Shown here: in pieces, positions 21,133 through 32,920 of the stretch
Position numbering within the stretch: the first letter of the stretch is position 1
How the letters are laid out: each line of letters starts with the position of its first letter
NCBI GenBank assembly: GCA_028274465.1
Contig: CM051456.1
Span: 74,386,753-74,450,752 of the forward strand
DNA from: Plantago ovata
Lineage: Eukaryota > Streptophyta > Magnoliopsida > Lamiales > Plantaginaceae
Length of the DNA: 64,000 nt
Reading direction: 5' to 3'
The notes under the pieces: generated by a model
Database searches by the model: none
What the model was told of the DNA's origin: nothing
Seen by the model: only the letters and a program-made list of their open reading frames with translations
Made by a program: the position numbers and the translations under genes

Positions 21133-23760
21133 CTAGAGCCAGTCACCTTTATGCCTAATACCCAGATTAGCATAATGTCTTAAGTGGACTTCCACTGATA
21201 AGACCTTGGTGAAAGGATCTGTCACGTTGTCCGTGGTAGAGACACGTTCTATACTAACTTCTCCTCTATCTATAATCTCACGTATAACGTGATATTTTCT
21301 AAGTACATGTTTGTTCTTGTTTGTAGATCTAGGCTCCCTAGCTTAAGCGACGGCGCCCGTATTGTCACAATAAATCGTTATTGGAATAGGAGCAGGAACA
21401 ACCCTCAATTCCTTCAAGAACTCTGAAATCCAGACAGCTTCTTTCGATGCTTCTAATGCAGCAATGTACTTGGCTTCTGTGGATGAGTCAGCAACCGTGG
21501 ATTGCTTAGAACTCTTCCAACAGACAGCTCATCCGTTCAATTTGAATACGTATCCTGTCTGTGACTTAAAGTCATCAGGATCTGATTCAAATCCAGCGTC
21601 GACATACCCAGACATCTTTAATTCTGGTTCTCCACCAAACACCAAGAACATCTCTTTAGTCTGTCGAAGGTACTTAAGAATGTTCTTTATAGCAGTCCAG
21701 TGAGGTACTCCTGGATTCTGTTGGTGTCGACAAGTGACACTAAGCGCATATGCCACATCGGGCCTTGTGCAATTCATTGCATACATTATAGACCCTACTA
21801 CCGAAGCATAGAGCACACGACTCATTGCATTTCTCTCTTCATCAGTTTTAGGACCATCCTTAACTGATAAGACAATCCCATGCCTAGCTGGGAGAAAGCC
21901 TCTCTTTGAGTCGTCCATCTTATAACGCTTCAGTATTTTGTCGATGTAGGTGGACTGTGTCATTCCTAACATCCTCTTGGATCTATCTCTAAAGATCTTG
22001 ATCCCTAGGATGTAGTTCGCTTCACCCAAGTCCTTCATCGAGAAGGTACTTGATAACCAAACTTTAGTCTCTTCTAGAATAGAGACATTGTTTCCCATGA
22101 TCAAAATGTCATCTACATAAATGATCATGAAAACGACTCCCTTCTCGCTGTGCCTAGCATAGACACAGGGATCTCCCTTGCTTCTGATGAAGTCAAACGA
22201 TTTGACAGCTTCATCAAAGCGGATATTCCAGCTCCTTGACGCTTGCTTTAGCCCATAGATGGATCTTTGTAATTTGCATACAGCAGTTGGCCTGGTTTTA
22301 CTAATAAAACCTTCCGGTTGTACCATATAGACCTCTTCCTCAAGGTTGCCATTGAGGAAGGCAGTCTTTACATCCATCTGCCAGATCTCATAATCATAGT
22401 AGGCAGCTATCGCAAGTAGAATTCGAATGGACTTCAATTTTGCTACCGGTGAAAAGGTTTCATCGAAATCGATGCCATACCTTTGCGTGTAGCGTTTCGC
22501 CACAAGCCTAGCTTTGTGCGTTTGTACCTTGCCATCGGCATCTGTCTTTCGTTTAAAGACCCATTTGCACCCAATAGGTCTAACCCCTTGGGGCAAGTCA
22601 ACCAAGTTCCAAACTTGGTTCTGGTACATTGAGTCCATTTCTAATTCCATGGCCTCTTGCCATTTGTGTGAGTCAATATCAATTATTGCCTCTTTGTAGG
22701 TCTCGGGATCTTCCCGATCTGATAAGCCGACATCAAGTTCACTGATGTCTTCTATCATAAGGCTTTGCTTCTGAGGTCCTTTTAGGATCCTCTTCGACCT
22801 ACGGAGCTCGACTGGTTCTGGTGCTTTTCTTTTCTGGGTTAGTGTAACACGAACATTAACAGTGGGTACTGATGCAGCTGGTCGTGGGGCGCGACCCTGT
22901 TCCCTTGCGGTAGGCTGCTCTTGTGCAACGTGTTGCACAGGTTGGTTGACAACGGGTTCTGTAGGTGTGGTTTCAACTGTTGATCCAATCACAGGACTCC
23001 CACTGACTATGACATGCCTAGCAAGTGTCATATCATTACCCTTGCCTGCTTCGAAAGCTCCCACTGAACTTGAGTCCAAATCGGAAGATTTAGAGACCTC
23101 ATGTTCGCGCGTGTCAAAGTCTTGAATTTCTTCAAGTTCTATCATGTCATCTAACCTCTCTTCTTCGAGGTATTCAGCTTCTAAAAACTTGACGTTTCTA
23201 GATACGATCACCTTGTGATCTTCAGCATGATAGAATTCATAGCCTCTCGTCTGACGAGGATAGCCTAGGAAATATACTTTGACACCCTTGGCATCTAACT
23301 TATCAGTGAGCATCAGTTTGACTATCGCAGGACAGCCCCAAGGTCTAAGATAGCCTAGTGAGGGCTTCTTTCCCTTCCATAACTCATAAGGAGTTTTCTC
23401 CACTGATTTAGATGGTACACGGTTCAGAATGTAGATTGCAGTTTGTAGTGCATATCCCCACATATATTTTGGAAGAGTCGAGAATCCAATCATTGATCTT
23501 ACCATGTCTAACAGGGTTCGATTCCTCCTCTCAGACACACCATTTAATTGTGGTGTTCCAGGAGGAGTCCATTGCGATTGAATTCCATTTTCCTTCAAGT
23601 ACTCGATAAATTCTTCACTAAGGTATTCACCTCCTCGATCTGATCGAAGAGTGACTATCCTTAGGTTCAATTCATTCTCGACCTTATTCCTAAACTCCTT
23701 GAATTTCCCAAAGGTCTCGGATTTATTCTTCATAAGATAAATATATCCATACCTTGAGAA
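21133..23760 (-). pseudogene. pol: Integrase-RT-RNase H of Copia-1b (5' half deleted)
   Basis: The main open part is 23733-21529 (734 codons). In order: integrase core second half ([20 protein letters not shown] with D and E of DDE, then the [16 protein letters not shown] block); RT with [30 protein letters not shown] and the YVDD box ([10 protein letters not shown]); RNase H (MSGYVDAGF). A TGA at about 21529 and a TAA near 21345 break RNase H before its natural end at 21133. The upstream edge joins leader sequence directly to the integrase codons for FSRYG, so gag, the zinc knuckle, protease and the HHCC part are gone. Copia-1c keeps the missing part. Confidence 0.92.
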
Positions 23761-23850
23761 ATCGTCTTGGTTGTTAAATCTAATTTAACCCGATGCCCTA
23801 CATACTGTACCTATCGAGGTCGCTAGATACAATATGCAGTAAGTCATAAC

Positions 23851-25101
23851 TGATGAATGTGTATTTTACACTTTCATTCGAGTTTTTTTCACCTATTTTA
23901 GCTATGCTCTATGATAATATAGCTATATTTTAGTGCATTTTATTAGAATAGTGTCACGTTTCCCTTTAGATTTTAATCTACAGGTTTTGGTTGAAATTCG
24001 AATATTTCCGGGCAAATATATTGATGTTGACAAGGAATTGGTGTTCCAGAAGCCTATTTGGAGTATCTGAAGGTCTCCGGATAGGATTTGGAGTCTAGGG
24101 GCCGAATCTGGAGGTTAGAAGGCCACTAGAAGTCAGAAACCGAGTCCGAAAAGGGGAAGAAATCCAAAACCGCGTCGAAAACGCGGAATTCCGCGAGAAA
24201 TTGTCTGGGGCGAACCGCCCCACAGTATTTCGAAGCCTATATATAGTTGCTCAGTTTTCTCCGAAAATCATATCTTTCCAGACTTACTTTCTCACCTCTC
24301 TCTGTAGTTTTAGGTAGGGACTTCCCAGAGCCTGTTCTGGGGGTCCGTAGCTTAGGGGGCACTTTTTCATAGCGGATTGGAGCTCGTAGGATCGCTATCA
24401 TCCGGAGATTGACAACCTTCGGTAACTTGTATCTTACAGTTTAATCTACTTATTTTATATATCTTTCAATATGTTTTCTTCTATGATTTTTATTGATTGC
24501 ATGCCTATTATGAGTAGCTAAACTTATCGTTGGTGGTAGTATGTGAATTCTTAGCGAAGGGAAGATAATCATGCTAATGGCTATATCGCGCATTATACTC
24601 CGTGTCATTGCTTTATTTCGTTGATCAGGCACAGCCTAAATTCTCGTATGTTGTATTAATTATTATGCACAATTGGACACTTGTCGACCTGCGTGCGAGT
24701 TTATCTTCGTAGTGTTGAATAATTACGGAACACATTAGGACAATAGTGATTGACTTGTCAGACCAATTATCTTCGTAGTGCTTAATATTTGCAACAGGGC
24801 ACTAGATTGATTCAAAGATCAATATGCAAGACCGAGGAATTTATGCATGATTATCGACCCGTTTTGCTAAGAAGAATCATACTATCACCAATCTCCATTA
24901 TCTGTTAGAAAAACCCTTTGCTATTTGTCTGCTGTTTTTATATTCTAAATTAGATTTGATAAAGCTAGTTATAGTCCTGAGAGAATGACACTCGAGTCAT
25001 TCTACTACTACACTACGATTTTCGTTGTAGTTGTGGATTGCCTTTGGCTAAATAACAAATTTTATTTGCTTGAATTCGGAGCACGACATCCGCGTTCATC
25101 A
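23851..25101 (+). repeat. 5' LTR of A-4
   Basis: 1,251 bp from TGATGAATG to GCGTTCATCA. A single GC module GGGGCGAACCGCCCC (24207-24221) lies 15 bases upstream of the TATA box CTATATATAG (24237-24246), which likely drives the full-length RNA. Confidence 0.95.
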
Positions 25102-25103
25102 AA

Positions 25104-25122
25104 TTGGCGCCTTTGCCGGGGA
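25104..25122 (+). promoter_or_regulatory. PBS of A-4
   Basis: TTGGCGCCTTTGCCGGGGA, one G-to-T change from the tRNA-Asp-type PBS of A-6, two bases after the LTR. Confidence 0.88.
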
Positions 25123-25271
25123 CTATACTCCTTTTTTCTGTTTCATTTGTTTATATTTTCAGCTTTAGATTCCTAATTCTATTAGTTTTAGTTTTCCTCT
25201 TTAATCTCTCTCTGATACTGCTTTCCTAGTCTGTTTCTAATTTACCTTTCCTAGTCTGTTACAGATAGTGT

Positions 25272-26726
25272 ATGCCGCATACACGTTCTGCAGGAACACC
25301 GCTTGCTGATTCAATTCCTGAGATCGACAGAGTCTACCACCAAAGAAGGCGACTACTCGAAATGCACGCACTAGAGGAAATAGAGGATACCGATTTCTCT
25401 GAATCTCTACTCAGTCTTTTCAAGGAAATCGACGGAATGGCAGAAGCTAGACCACTGAAGGCATGGGTTCAACCCACCAAGGATCGTATGAGGGGACCGG
25501 CGATTGTTCTTTCGTCTGCAACCCGAGATCTGGAAATCAAGAACCACGCATTCCAACAACTTCCGAGGTTCTATGGTTTATCAAGGGAAGATGTGATGGG
25601 GTACTTGCACGATATCGATGATTTCGTCAACCAATTCCCACGACCCGGAGCTGACATAACAACGGATGAGTTAAGGGTGAAGGTTTTTGCTATGGGACTT
25701 GGCGACAGAGCCAAGTCATGGCTGAGTTCTCTACCAGCAGGCTCGCTGGACAGTTGGGAGAAGGTTTTTTCAGCATTCATAGAGAAATACTTCCCTCACA
25801 CCTTGACTACCGCGCTAAAGGCGCATATCACTGGATTCAAGCAGGACTATGATGAGACCATCTACACCGCGTTTGAGAGATTCCAAGATCTCATGAACAA
25901 GTGCCCTCACCATGGTTTTGAACTTTCTGACTTAGTCCAACACTTCTACAATGGACTAACCTTCGAGAACCAACAAGTGGTGGATTTCCAATGCCGAGGC
26001 AATATTTGGGAGGAAACCGCAGAAGCCGTCTGGGCAGTTTTCGAAAGGCTTGCTAAGGGTTTGCAGTTCAAGGACCCAAGAGCAATGGTTAGGAGACGTG
26101 GACCTGAAGCTCCACCGACTCAAGAAGCCCCTATGTACAGGGGGAATGGGGATCAATTCGAGTGCTTTACCAACGAATTGAAGCAAATCCTCAAGAGCGC
26201 CACCGGAATAACTGTTTCGAACGAAGTATGCCGAATATGCAAGAACTATGGGCATGAGGCTCATATGTGTAGATCGGAGCTGGCGTACGATGATGGCAAC
26301 TGGGCTCGAGGAGGCGAAGAAGAGGCCTTTTCTACGGAGTTTGGCACTCAAGAAGTTAGCTACGGACAAGACGGTAGGAATCCTCGTGGTGGATTTTGGA
26401 GAAGAGGATTCCGAAACAATCAAGGATATGCACCGGCTAACCAAACTTATGGCCCTAACCAAGACCGTAGTAGGCTAAACTATGGTAATGACCACTGCGA
26501 AAACTCCGCTCCAAAAGAGCCACCGAAGTCGAAGTCGGCTCAACTGATGGAGAACTTGCAAAAGATGATTGATCACACACAAAGTTTTCTCAAACGTTAT
26601 GAAGAAGATTCTGAGAAGACTAGGGCAAGGCTTGATAGGTTAGAAGAAAGCACTAGGCTTGCCCATCAAAAGATGCAAGAATTGATCGACCGAGGAGCAA
26701 GTAGGGGAACAAGGCAAACTGCCTAG
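25272..26726 (+). CDS. gag: Gag polyprotein of A-4 (open, 484 aa)
   Basis: Structural protein of a Ty3-type element. The start ATG at 25272 (MPHTRSAGTPLADS) is supported by the same start in A-2, A-5 and A-6. Residues ~90-260 hold the gag core, with FYGLSREDVMGYLHDIDDF, AKSWLSSLPAGSLDSWEKVF and YDETIYTAFERFQDL. A CCHC zinc knuckle CRICKNYGHEAHMC (CX2CX4HX4C) lies at about residues 321-334. A Gly/Asn/Arg-rich segment follows (PRGGFWRRGFRNNQGYAPAN), then a likely coiled coil at ~420-475 (MENLQKMIDHTQSF, RARLDRLEESTRL). The ORF ends early because one G was added in the run at ~26703-26706; in A-5 and A-6 gag and protease share one frame. It resembles Athila/Tat-type gag. Confidence 0.9.
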   Translation: MPHTRSAGTPLADSIPEIDRVYHQRRRLLEMHALEEIEDTDFSESLLSLFKEIDGMAEARPLKAWVQPTKDRMRGPAIVLSSATRDLEIKNHAFQQLPRFYGLSREDVMGYLHDIDDFVNQFPRPGADITTDELRVKVFAMGLGDRAKSWLSSLPAGSLDSWEKVFSAFIEKYFPHTLTTALKAHITGFKQDYDETIYTAFERFQDLMNKCPHHGFELSDLVQHFYNGLTFENQQVVDFQCRGNIWEETAEAVWAVFERLAKGLQFKDPRAMVRRRGPEAPPTQEAPMYRGNGDQFECFTNELKQILKSATGITVSNEVCRICKNYGHEAHMCRSELAYDDGNWARGGEEEAFSTEFGTQEVSYGQDGRNPRGGFWRRGFRNNQGYAPANQTYGPNQDRSRLNYGNDHCENSAPKEPPKSKSAQLMENLQKMIDHTQSFLKRYEEDSEKTRARLDRLEESTRLAHQKMQELIDRGASRGTRQTA

Positions 26727-27427
26727 CAACACTGTGAAGTCGAATGCCATTACATTGGCTGGTGATGTACCTGACGAAATCACCATCAAGAAGGTTGTTA
26801 AGTGCGAGTGTTGCATGAAGGAAGAACATCTACAGGCTGAGGAAGAAGAGAAGGACCTTGGTTCTGATGCAAGTGATGAGGAGCAAGAGGATCCTGAACC
26901 ACTCCCTAAAAGTTTCGATGTTAAGGTAGGGATTGGTGAGCTTGAAGATGTCCGTGCCACACTAGACACGGGATCCTACTCAAACATAATCCCTTTGAAT
27001 GTGTTTGAAAAGAGCAACATTGGAAAACTATCTGAGCAAAGGGCTATTGTGCAACTGGCGGATGGATCCTTTATGAGACCGAGGGCGTTGTGAAAAATGT
27101 GTTGGTCAAGATTGGTGAAGCATCTATATACACCAATTTTGTAGTTATGCCAGCATCTGCACCTGGGACGGGGGATGTCATACTCTTAAAACATTCTTGA
27201 CTAAACTACGCTCCGTGATGGACATCTACCAAAGAACTTGCACTATTGAAGTAGATGGCAAGCAACACGTGTTGAAAGCCATATCTGATCCACCTGATCC
27301 GCCTGATATTTCTTTTACTACTCACTACTGTGGTCTTGCAGCCGATATTCTTTCTTATTCACAGGTTCGTGGCATGGAGAGGAGATCAATGAAGGGGAAG
27401 CCTAGTACCCGCAAGAAGAAGAGATAG
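26727..27427 (+). pseudogene. pro: Protease domain of A-4 (frameshifted)
   Basis: Downstream half of the gag-pro polyprotein. It contains a cysteine cluster (KCECCMKEE), an acidic linker, then an aspartic protease with the catalytic triplet in RATLDTGSYSNIIPLNVF. A one-base loss in a C run near 27080 and a small deletion near 27190 (TTAGGGCAAAC shortened) break the frame. The family ends after the protease with KPSTRKKKR and a stop at 27427; no RT, RNase H or integrase follows before the LTR. Confidence 0.85.
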
Positions 27428-28859
27428 GTACAGACAGGAGTCGAGTCAAAGACTTTAAACAATGACGCTATCCGGGAGGCAACCCGGAATTTTTATCGCT
27501 TTCTTTACTGCTTTATCTGTTTGCATTTGCACGTTTACCGCTTTCTTAGATTTTTAGGTTGCATTTCACTACATTCATCCTAGGATAGTCTTGCATGTTT
27601 TATTTGGAGTTTATTGCCGAATTTTTGGAACTTTTTTATTGGGTAGATCAACCAACTATGCCATTAATCGTATGCTTCATCTCTATGAATTTGTTTGAGG
27701 TTTTTCTCGCTTGGCTTGTCACATTTATGTATTGCACTTAGTTAAGCTTGGTAGTCTCGACATCACTTAGTGGTGTTTTCTCTACTGCGGTTCACGAAGG
27801 CCTTTATAATAGGATGATGCATGTTAGGGTCTTATGGTTGTTTTCCCGAGTAATTATGTACCTAAGAGGCAACAAGTCTTCACCATGCTTTGAGATTGCT
27901 AAATGCCTAGGAAGGAGGTAGTGTGAGGTTGTGTGATCCTTTGTTTATAACTCATTCTTCCGAATAGGTTTGGGGAGGGGGTTACACCCTCATAGACTTG
28001 TTTCTGTTTTTCATTTTCGTATCGTGAGTTTATTTTTCTTTCTCCATGAATTTTGTACTCCAACCTATTCTTTTGAATAGGTTTGGGGAAGTCGTGTGAG
28101 TCATTTTGTTTCTCTTATTGTTATGCTACTGCTGGCTAAAAAATTCCAGAAAAAAAAAAGAGAAAAAGAAAAAAAAATGGAAAAGAAAAGAATCTGGAAA
28201 GAAAAAAAAGAAAAGACCCCAAAAATGCAAAGAAAGGGTCCAAAAACGAAAGCCAAATAGCAGTTTAGCAAAGTGTTGAGTCTTTTCCAATTCTTGTAAT
28301 GTTCGTAATCGTGTTTTTCTATTTTTTATCTTTTTTTTCTTGAGTGTCATCTGTTCTAGACCACCTTCGTCCTGCCATTCAGGAAGTGGTGAATAGCTTA
28401 AGACTTTACTTAAGAGATGGGTAGAATAGGGGAGTGTTATCTTTTATAGGGAACCCTCCTTCGTTTGATGAGAGCCAGTACTGGTTCGACCTCTTTTGAG
28501 GGAAAGTCTTAACATGGTGGAACAGCAGTAAGTCCTCAGTTTCATAGGCACGGGGCAACCATTCGTATCTTAGCATGCTTCATTACGTCGTCACTGACTA
28601 GGTCCAGGTAGAGAATGTTACGAGAGACTATCTTGTCTTGACATAAGTGCTTATGTAGATGTGTATAAGTCAATCGAGGTATTCTTCAACCTATATTCAT
28701 GCTTTGATTTATATGGTTTTTGTTCATATGTTATTTGATAGATTCAGTAGATTAGTTCATTTTATTTGGCATGAAACTCCATTTTGTGTCTTGCATGTTT
28801 TTTGCATTAGAGTCTAGCTTAGTTGCTTGAGGACAAGCAAAGGTTCGGTTTGGGGAGTT
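27428..28859 (+). repeat. 3' non-coding region of A-4 with hairpins and PPT
   Basis: No gene. The junction replacing the extra module is near 27515, within TTTACTGCTTTATCTG. A PPT-linked hairpin CCTATTCTTTTGAATAGG lies at 28064-28081 (a decayed one near 27952), an A-rich simple tract at 28137-28215, the hairpin TTGCTTGAGGACAAGCAA at 28823-28840 and the PPT GGTTTGGGGAGTT at 28847-28859. Confidence 0.8.
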
Positions 28860-30150
28860 TGATGAATGTGTATTTTACACTTTCATTCGAGTCTTTTTCA
28901 CCTATTTTAGCTATCCTCTATGATAATTTAGCTATATTTTAGTGCATTTTATTAGAATAGTGTCACGTTTCCCTTTAGATTTTATTTTACAGGTTTTGGT
29001 TGAAATTCGAAGATTTCCGGGCAAATATATTGAAGTTGACAAGGAATTGCTGTTCCAGAAGCCTATTTGGAGTATCTGAAGGTTTCCGGATAGGATTTGG
29101 AGTCTAGGGGCCGAATCTGGAGTTTAGAAGACCACTAGAAGTCAGAAACCGAGTCCGAAAAGGGGAAGAAATCCAAAACCGCGTCGAAAACGAGGAATTC
29201 CGCGAGAAATTGTCTGGGGCGAACCGCCCCACACCGGGCGAACCGCCCGGTGTGTGGGGCGAACCGCCCCACAGTATTTCGAAGCCTATATATAGTTGCT
29301 CAGTTTTCTCCGAAAATCATATCTTTCCAAACCTACTTTCTCACCTCTCTCTGTAGTTTTAGGTAGGGACTTCCCAGAGCCTGTTCTGGGGGTCCGTAGC
29401 TTAGGGGGCACTTTTTCATAACGGATTGGAGCTCGTAGGATCGCTATCATCCGGAGATTGACAACCTTCGGTAACTTGTATCTTACAGTTTAATCTACTT
29501 ATTTTATATATCTTTCAATATGTTTACTTCTATGATTTCTGTTGATTGCATGCCTATTATGAGTAGCTAAACTTATCGTTGGTGGTAGTATGTGAATTCT
29601 TAGCGAAGGGAAGATAATCATGCTAATGGCTATATCGCGCATTATACTCCGTGTCATTGCTTTATTTCGTTGATCAGGCACAGCCTAAATTCTCGTATGT
29701 TGTATTAATTATTATGCACAATTGGACACTTGTCGACCTGCGTGCGAGTTTATCTTCGTAGTTTTGAATAATTACGGAACACATTAGGACAATAGTGATT
29801 GACTTGTCAGACCAATTATCTTCGTAGTGCTTAATATTTGCAACAGGACACTAGATTGATTCAAAGATCTCTATGCAAGACCGAGGAATTTATGCATGAT
29901 TATCGACCCGTTATGCTAAGAAGAATCATACTATCACCAATCTCAATTATCTGTTAGAAAAACCCTTTGCTATTTGTCTGCTGTTTTTATATTCTAAATT
30001 AGATTTGATAAAGCTAGTTATAGTCCTGAGAGAACGACACTCGAGTCATTCTACTGGTACACTACGGTTTTCGTTGTAGTTGTGGATTGGCTTTGGCTAA
30101 ATAACAAATTTTATTTGCTTGAATTCGGAGCACGACATCCGCGTTCATCA
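28860..30150 (+). repeat. 3' LTR of A-4
   Basis: 1,291 bp. Three GC modules (29216-29270) where the 5' LTR has one. Ends GCGTTCATCA and is followed by the TSD ATAAC. Confidence 0.95.
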
Positions 30151-31292
30151 ATAACCATAGGCTTACTCTAATCTGACGATCACTGCGAGTCTGTAAGACG
30201 AGGTCGCCAATACAAAAAAACGCAATGAAAGTTCAGAATTAAAGCACCCTATGGAAAGCATCTCAGAAATACATACATATATATTTTTGTACTTATATTG
30301 GTTGGGGCTTGTAGCTTGAGGGTTGTCATCAGTCATCTACAAACAAATAAGGGCGTCGCCTACCCATCATGCATGAGCGGTCTACACATAATGGATGCCG
30401 CCTATCCATTCTAGTTCTAAACGCGGTCAAGCACATAATGGGTGCCGCCTACCCATACATAAATATGCGGTCCGACATATAAGAGGGCGCCGCCTACCCT
30501 CGCATGCATAGCGGTCGAACGGAAAGTAAAATACTTGGTATTTAAACGTGCATTGTCAAACAATAGCATATCGAGCATATGAAACAAGTAGTAGCCTATG
30601 TGGATGACAAATGACTTCATAATTTCATTATGAAAATTATAATCCCATACTTATAATCTCTATGAAATAATTGAAAATTTGGACTAGATTGAAAAATCCA
30701 AAATTCCATTGACCAAGTAGCAATTTTCGAAAACCCGAAGGACTTAATTGAAATTTTTGAAACCTTGGAGGTCTTAAATCTAAAATTCAAAAGTAGAAGG
30801 ACTAGTTTGCAATAAACAATAAATTGATAAATTACAAATAAGCCCTTTAACTTTATACTAATTAAATTTAACCCCTCTAGTTAAAAACAATTACAATTAA
30901 ATCATATTTATATTCCAAATATAAAATTCAATCCTCAAAATTTTTAAAATTCGATTTTGGGTCCAACCCGAAAATATATATATTTATTAAAACATGGGAC
31001 GGGCCGTCCCCAAGGTGCTTGCGGCCCCCGGGCGCCCGCGGCACGCAGGCACGGGCGCAGGCGTCCGGCGCCCCAGGCGCACGGGCTCCTGCGTCCGCAG
31101 GCACGGGTGCCTGCGTCCTGCTGGCGGCCCCTGCCGTAAATATATATAATTTTTTATTTTTTTTTGAAAAATATAATTCTAAATTTATATAAAAACAAAA
31201 CTTATAAAATCGAATTAATCGTAGAATAAATTGCATCCACATATCTACAAAATCATACAATATATATATGTATATACGTAATCAATTAACCT
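30151..31292 (-). other. Leader of Copia-1b (upstream part)
   Basis: No ORF of note. Matches the Copia-1c leader (54400-55470) in reverse. Two structured blocks: four spaced modules with GCCGCCTACCC and GCGGTC (about 30352-30515), and a very GC-rich palindromic block (30996-31137) with units such as GCAGGCACGGGTGCCTGC. The Ala/Arg-rich ORFs over that block are composition artefacts. Confidence 0.75.
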
Positions 31293-31305
31293 GACTCTGA
31301 TACCA
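31293..31305 (-). promoter_or_regulatory. PBS of Copia-1b (initiator tRNA-Met type)
   Basis: The minus strand reads TGGTATCAGAGTC, the standard Ty1/copia PBS with C changed to T at position 12, next to the 5' LTR end. Confidence 0.9.
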
Positions 31306-31306
31306 C

Positions 31307-31647
31307 TGTAAGAAAATACGGTCAGAGTTACCCCTAGGGTACGCAGCGGAATTTCAAAAATTTTCTTAACATATAGGTTAATTGATTATGTATATGTCGT
31401 ATATATATAAACACGTCAATTAGAAGACTAACCTTACTTCCAAAGCAGCTTCCAAGTCTTCGTAATAATCTGGTGTATCTTCTCCTTCGCCGAAGTCGAA
31501 GATATCTACAATACTCTGATTATCTGCAAGACAATAAGAGTTAGTTCCAGCTTCTAGAACCTCAACCTTGGTATCCACGGATGAACAGCCTATCGGAAGA
31601 ATGCTAGGATATTCTTTCTGTGACCAAGAAGACGGGGCTGCGATTCC
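31307..31647 (-). repeat. 5' LTR of Copia-1b, inner piece
   Basis: 341 bases (TGTAAGAAAATACGG...) up to the A-5 insertion. The remainder is at 39903-41640. Confidence 0.92.
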
Positions 31648-32920
31648 TGATGAACGCGGATTTGTCGGTTCCGAATTCAGTCAAATAATATTTGTTATTT
31701 AGCCAAAGGATATCCACAACTACAATGAAAACCGTAGTGTAGCAGTAGAATGACTCGAGTGTCGTTCTCTCAGGACTATAACTAGTTTTATCAAATCTAA
31801 TTTCGAATATAAAAACAGCAGTCAGATAGCAAAAGGGTTTCTAGCAGATAATGGAGATTGGTGATAGTATGATCCTTCAAAGCATAACGGGTCGATAATC
31901 ATGCATAAATTCCTCGGTCTTGCATGGAGATCTTTGATCAATCTAATGTCCTGTTGCAATTATTAAGCACTACGAAGATAACGATTCTGACAAGTCAATC
32001 ATTATTGTCCTAATGTGTTCCGTAATTATTCAACACTACGAAGATAAACTCGCGTACAGGTCTACGAGGGTCCAATTGTGCATAATAATTAATACAACAT
32101 ACGAGAATTTAGGCTGAGCCTGATCAACGAAATAAAGCAATAACACGGAGTATAATGCGCGATATAGCCATTAGCATGATTATCTTCCATTCGCTAAGAA
32201 TTCACATACTACCACCAACGATAAGTTTAGCTACTCATAATAGGCATGCAATCAACAGAAATCATAGAAGAAAACATGTTGAAAGATAAATAAGAATAAG
32301 TAGAATAAACTGTAAGATACAAAGTTACCGAAGGTTGTCAATCTCCGGAGAATTGCGATCCTACAAGCTCCAATCTGCTATGAAAAAGTGTCCCCTAAGC
32401 TACGAACCCCCAGAACAGGCTCTGGGAAGTCCCTACCTAAAACTACAGAGAAAGGTGAGAAAGTAAGTCTGGAAAAGTATGATTTTCGGAGAAAACTGAG
32501 CAACTATAGATAGGCCTCGAAATAGTGTGGGGCGGTTCGCCCCACGTCTGGGGCGGTTCGCCCCAGAGAAAATCTCGCGGAATTCCGCGTTTTCGACGCG
32601 TTTTTGGATTTCTTCCCCTTTTCGGACTCGGTTTCTGACTTCTAGTGGCCTTCTAACCTCCAGATTCGACCCCTAGACTCCAAATCCTATCCGGAAACCT
32701 TCAGATACTCCAAATAGGCTTCTGGAACACCAATTCCTTGTCAACTTCAATATAATTGCCCGGAAATCCTCGAGTTTCAACCAAAACCTGTAAAATAAAA
32801 TCTAAAGGGAAACGTGACACTATTCTAATAAAATGCACTAAAATATAGCTAAATTAAAATAGAGGATAGCTAAAATAGGTGAAAAAGACTCAAATGAAAG
32901 TGTAAAATACACATTCATCA
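31648..32920 (-). repeat. 3' LTR of A-5
   Basis: 1,273 bp, TGATGAACGCGG to ...CACATTCATCA. Two GC modules GGGGCGGTTCGCCCC (32529-32564). Confidence 0.94.

Larger units (their letters stand above)
23851..30150 (+). mobile_element. Family A copy A-4, intact ends
   Basis: 6,300 bp with perfect TSD ATAAC (23846-23850 and 30151-30155), inserted in the leader of Copia-1b. LTRs are 1,251 and 1,291 bp; the 40-bp difference is entirely in the GC hairpin modules. The gag is open; the protease part has small frameshifts. It lacks the ~1.95-kb module found in A-5 and A-6. The PBS has one base changed from consensus. Confidence 0.95.

Noticed and set aside
25956..26462. Long minus-strand ORF opposite A-4 gag (and counterparts at 37364-37858 and 60108-60647)
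   Set aside because: It mirrors the conserved gag frame; similarity between copies is explained by gag conservation on the other strand.
30928..31260. Ala/Pro/Arg-rich ORF in the Copia-1b leader
   Set aside because: Lies over a GC-rich palindromic array and is absent in Copia-1c.
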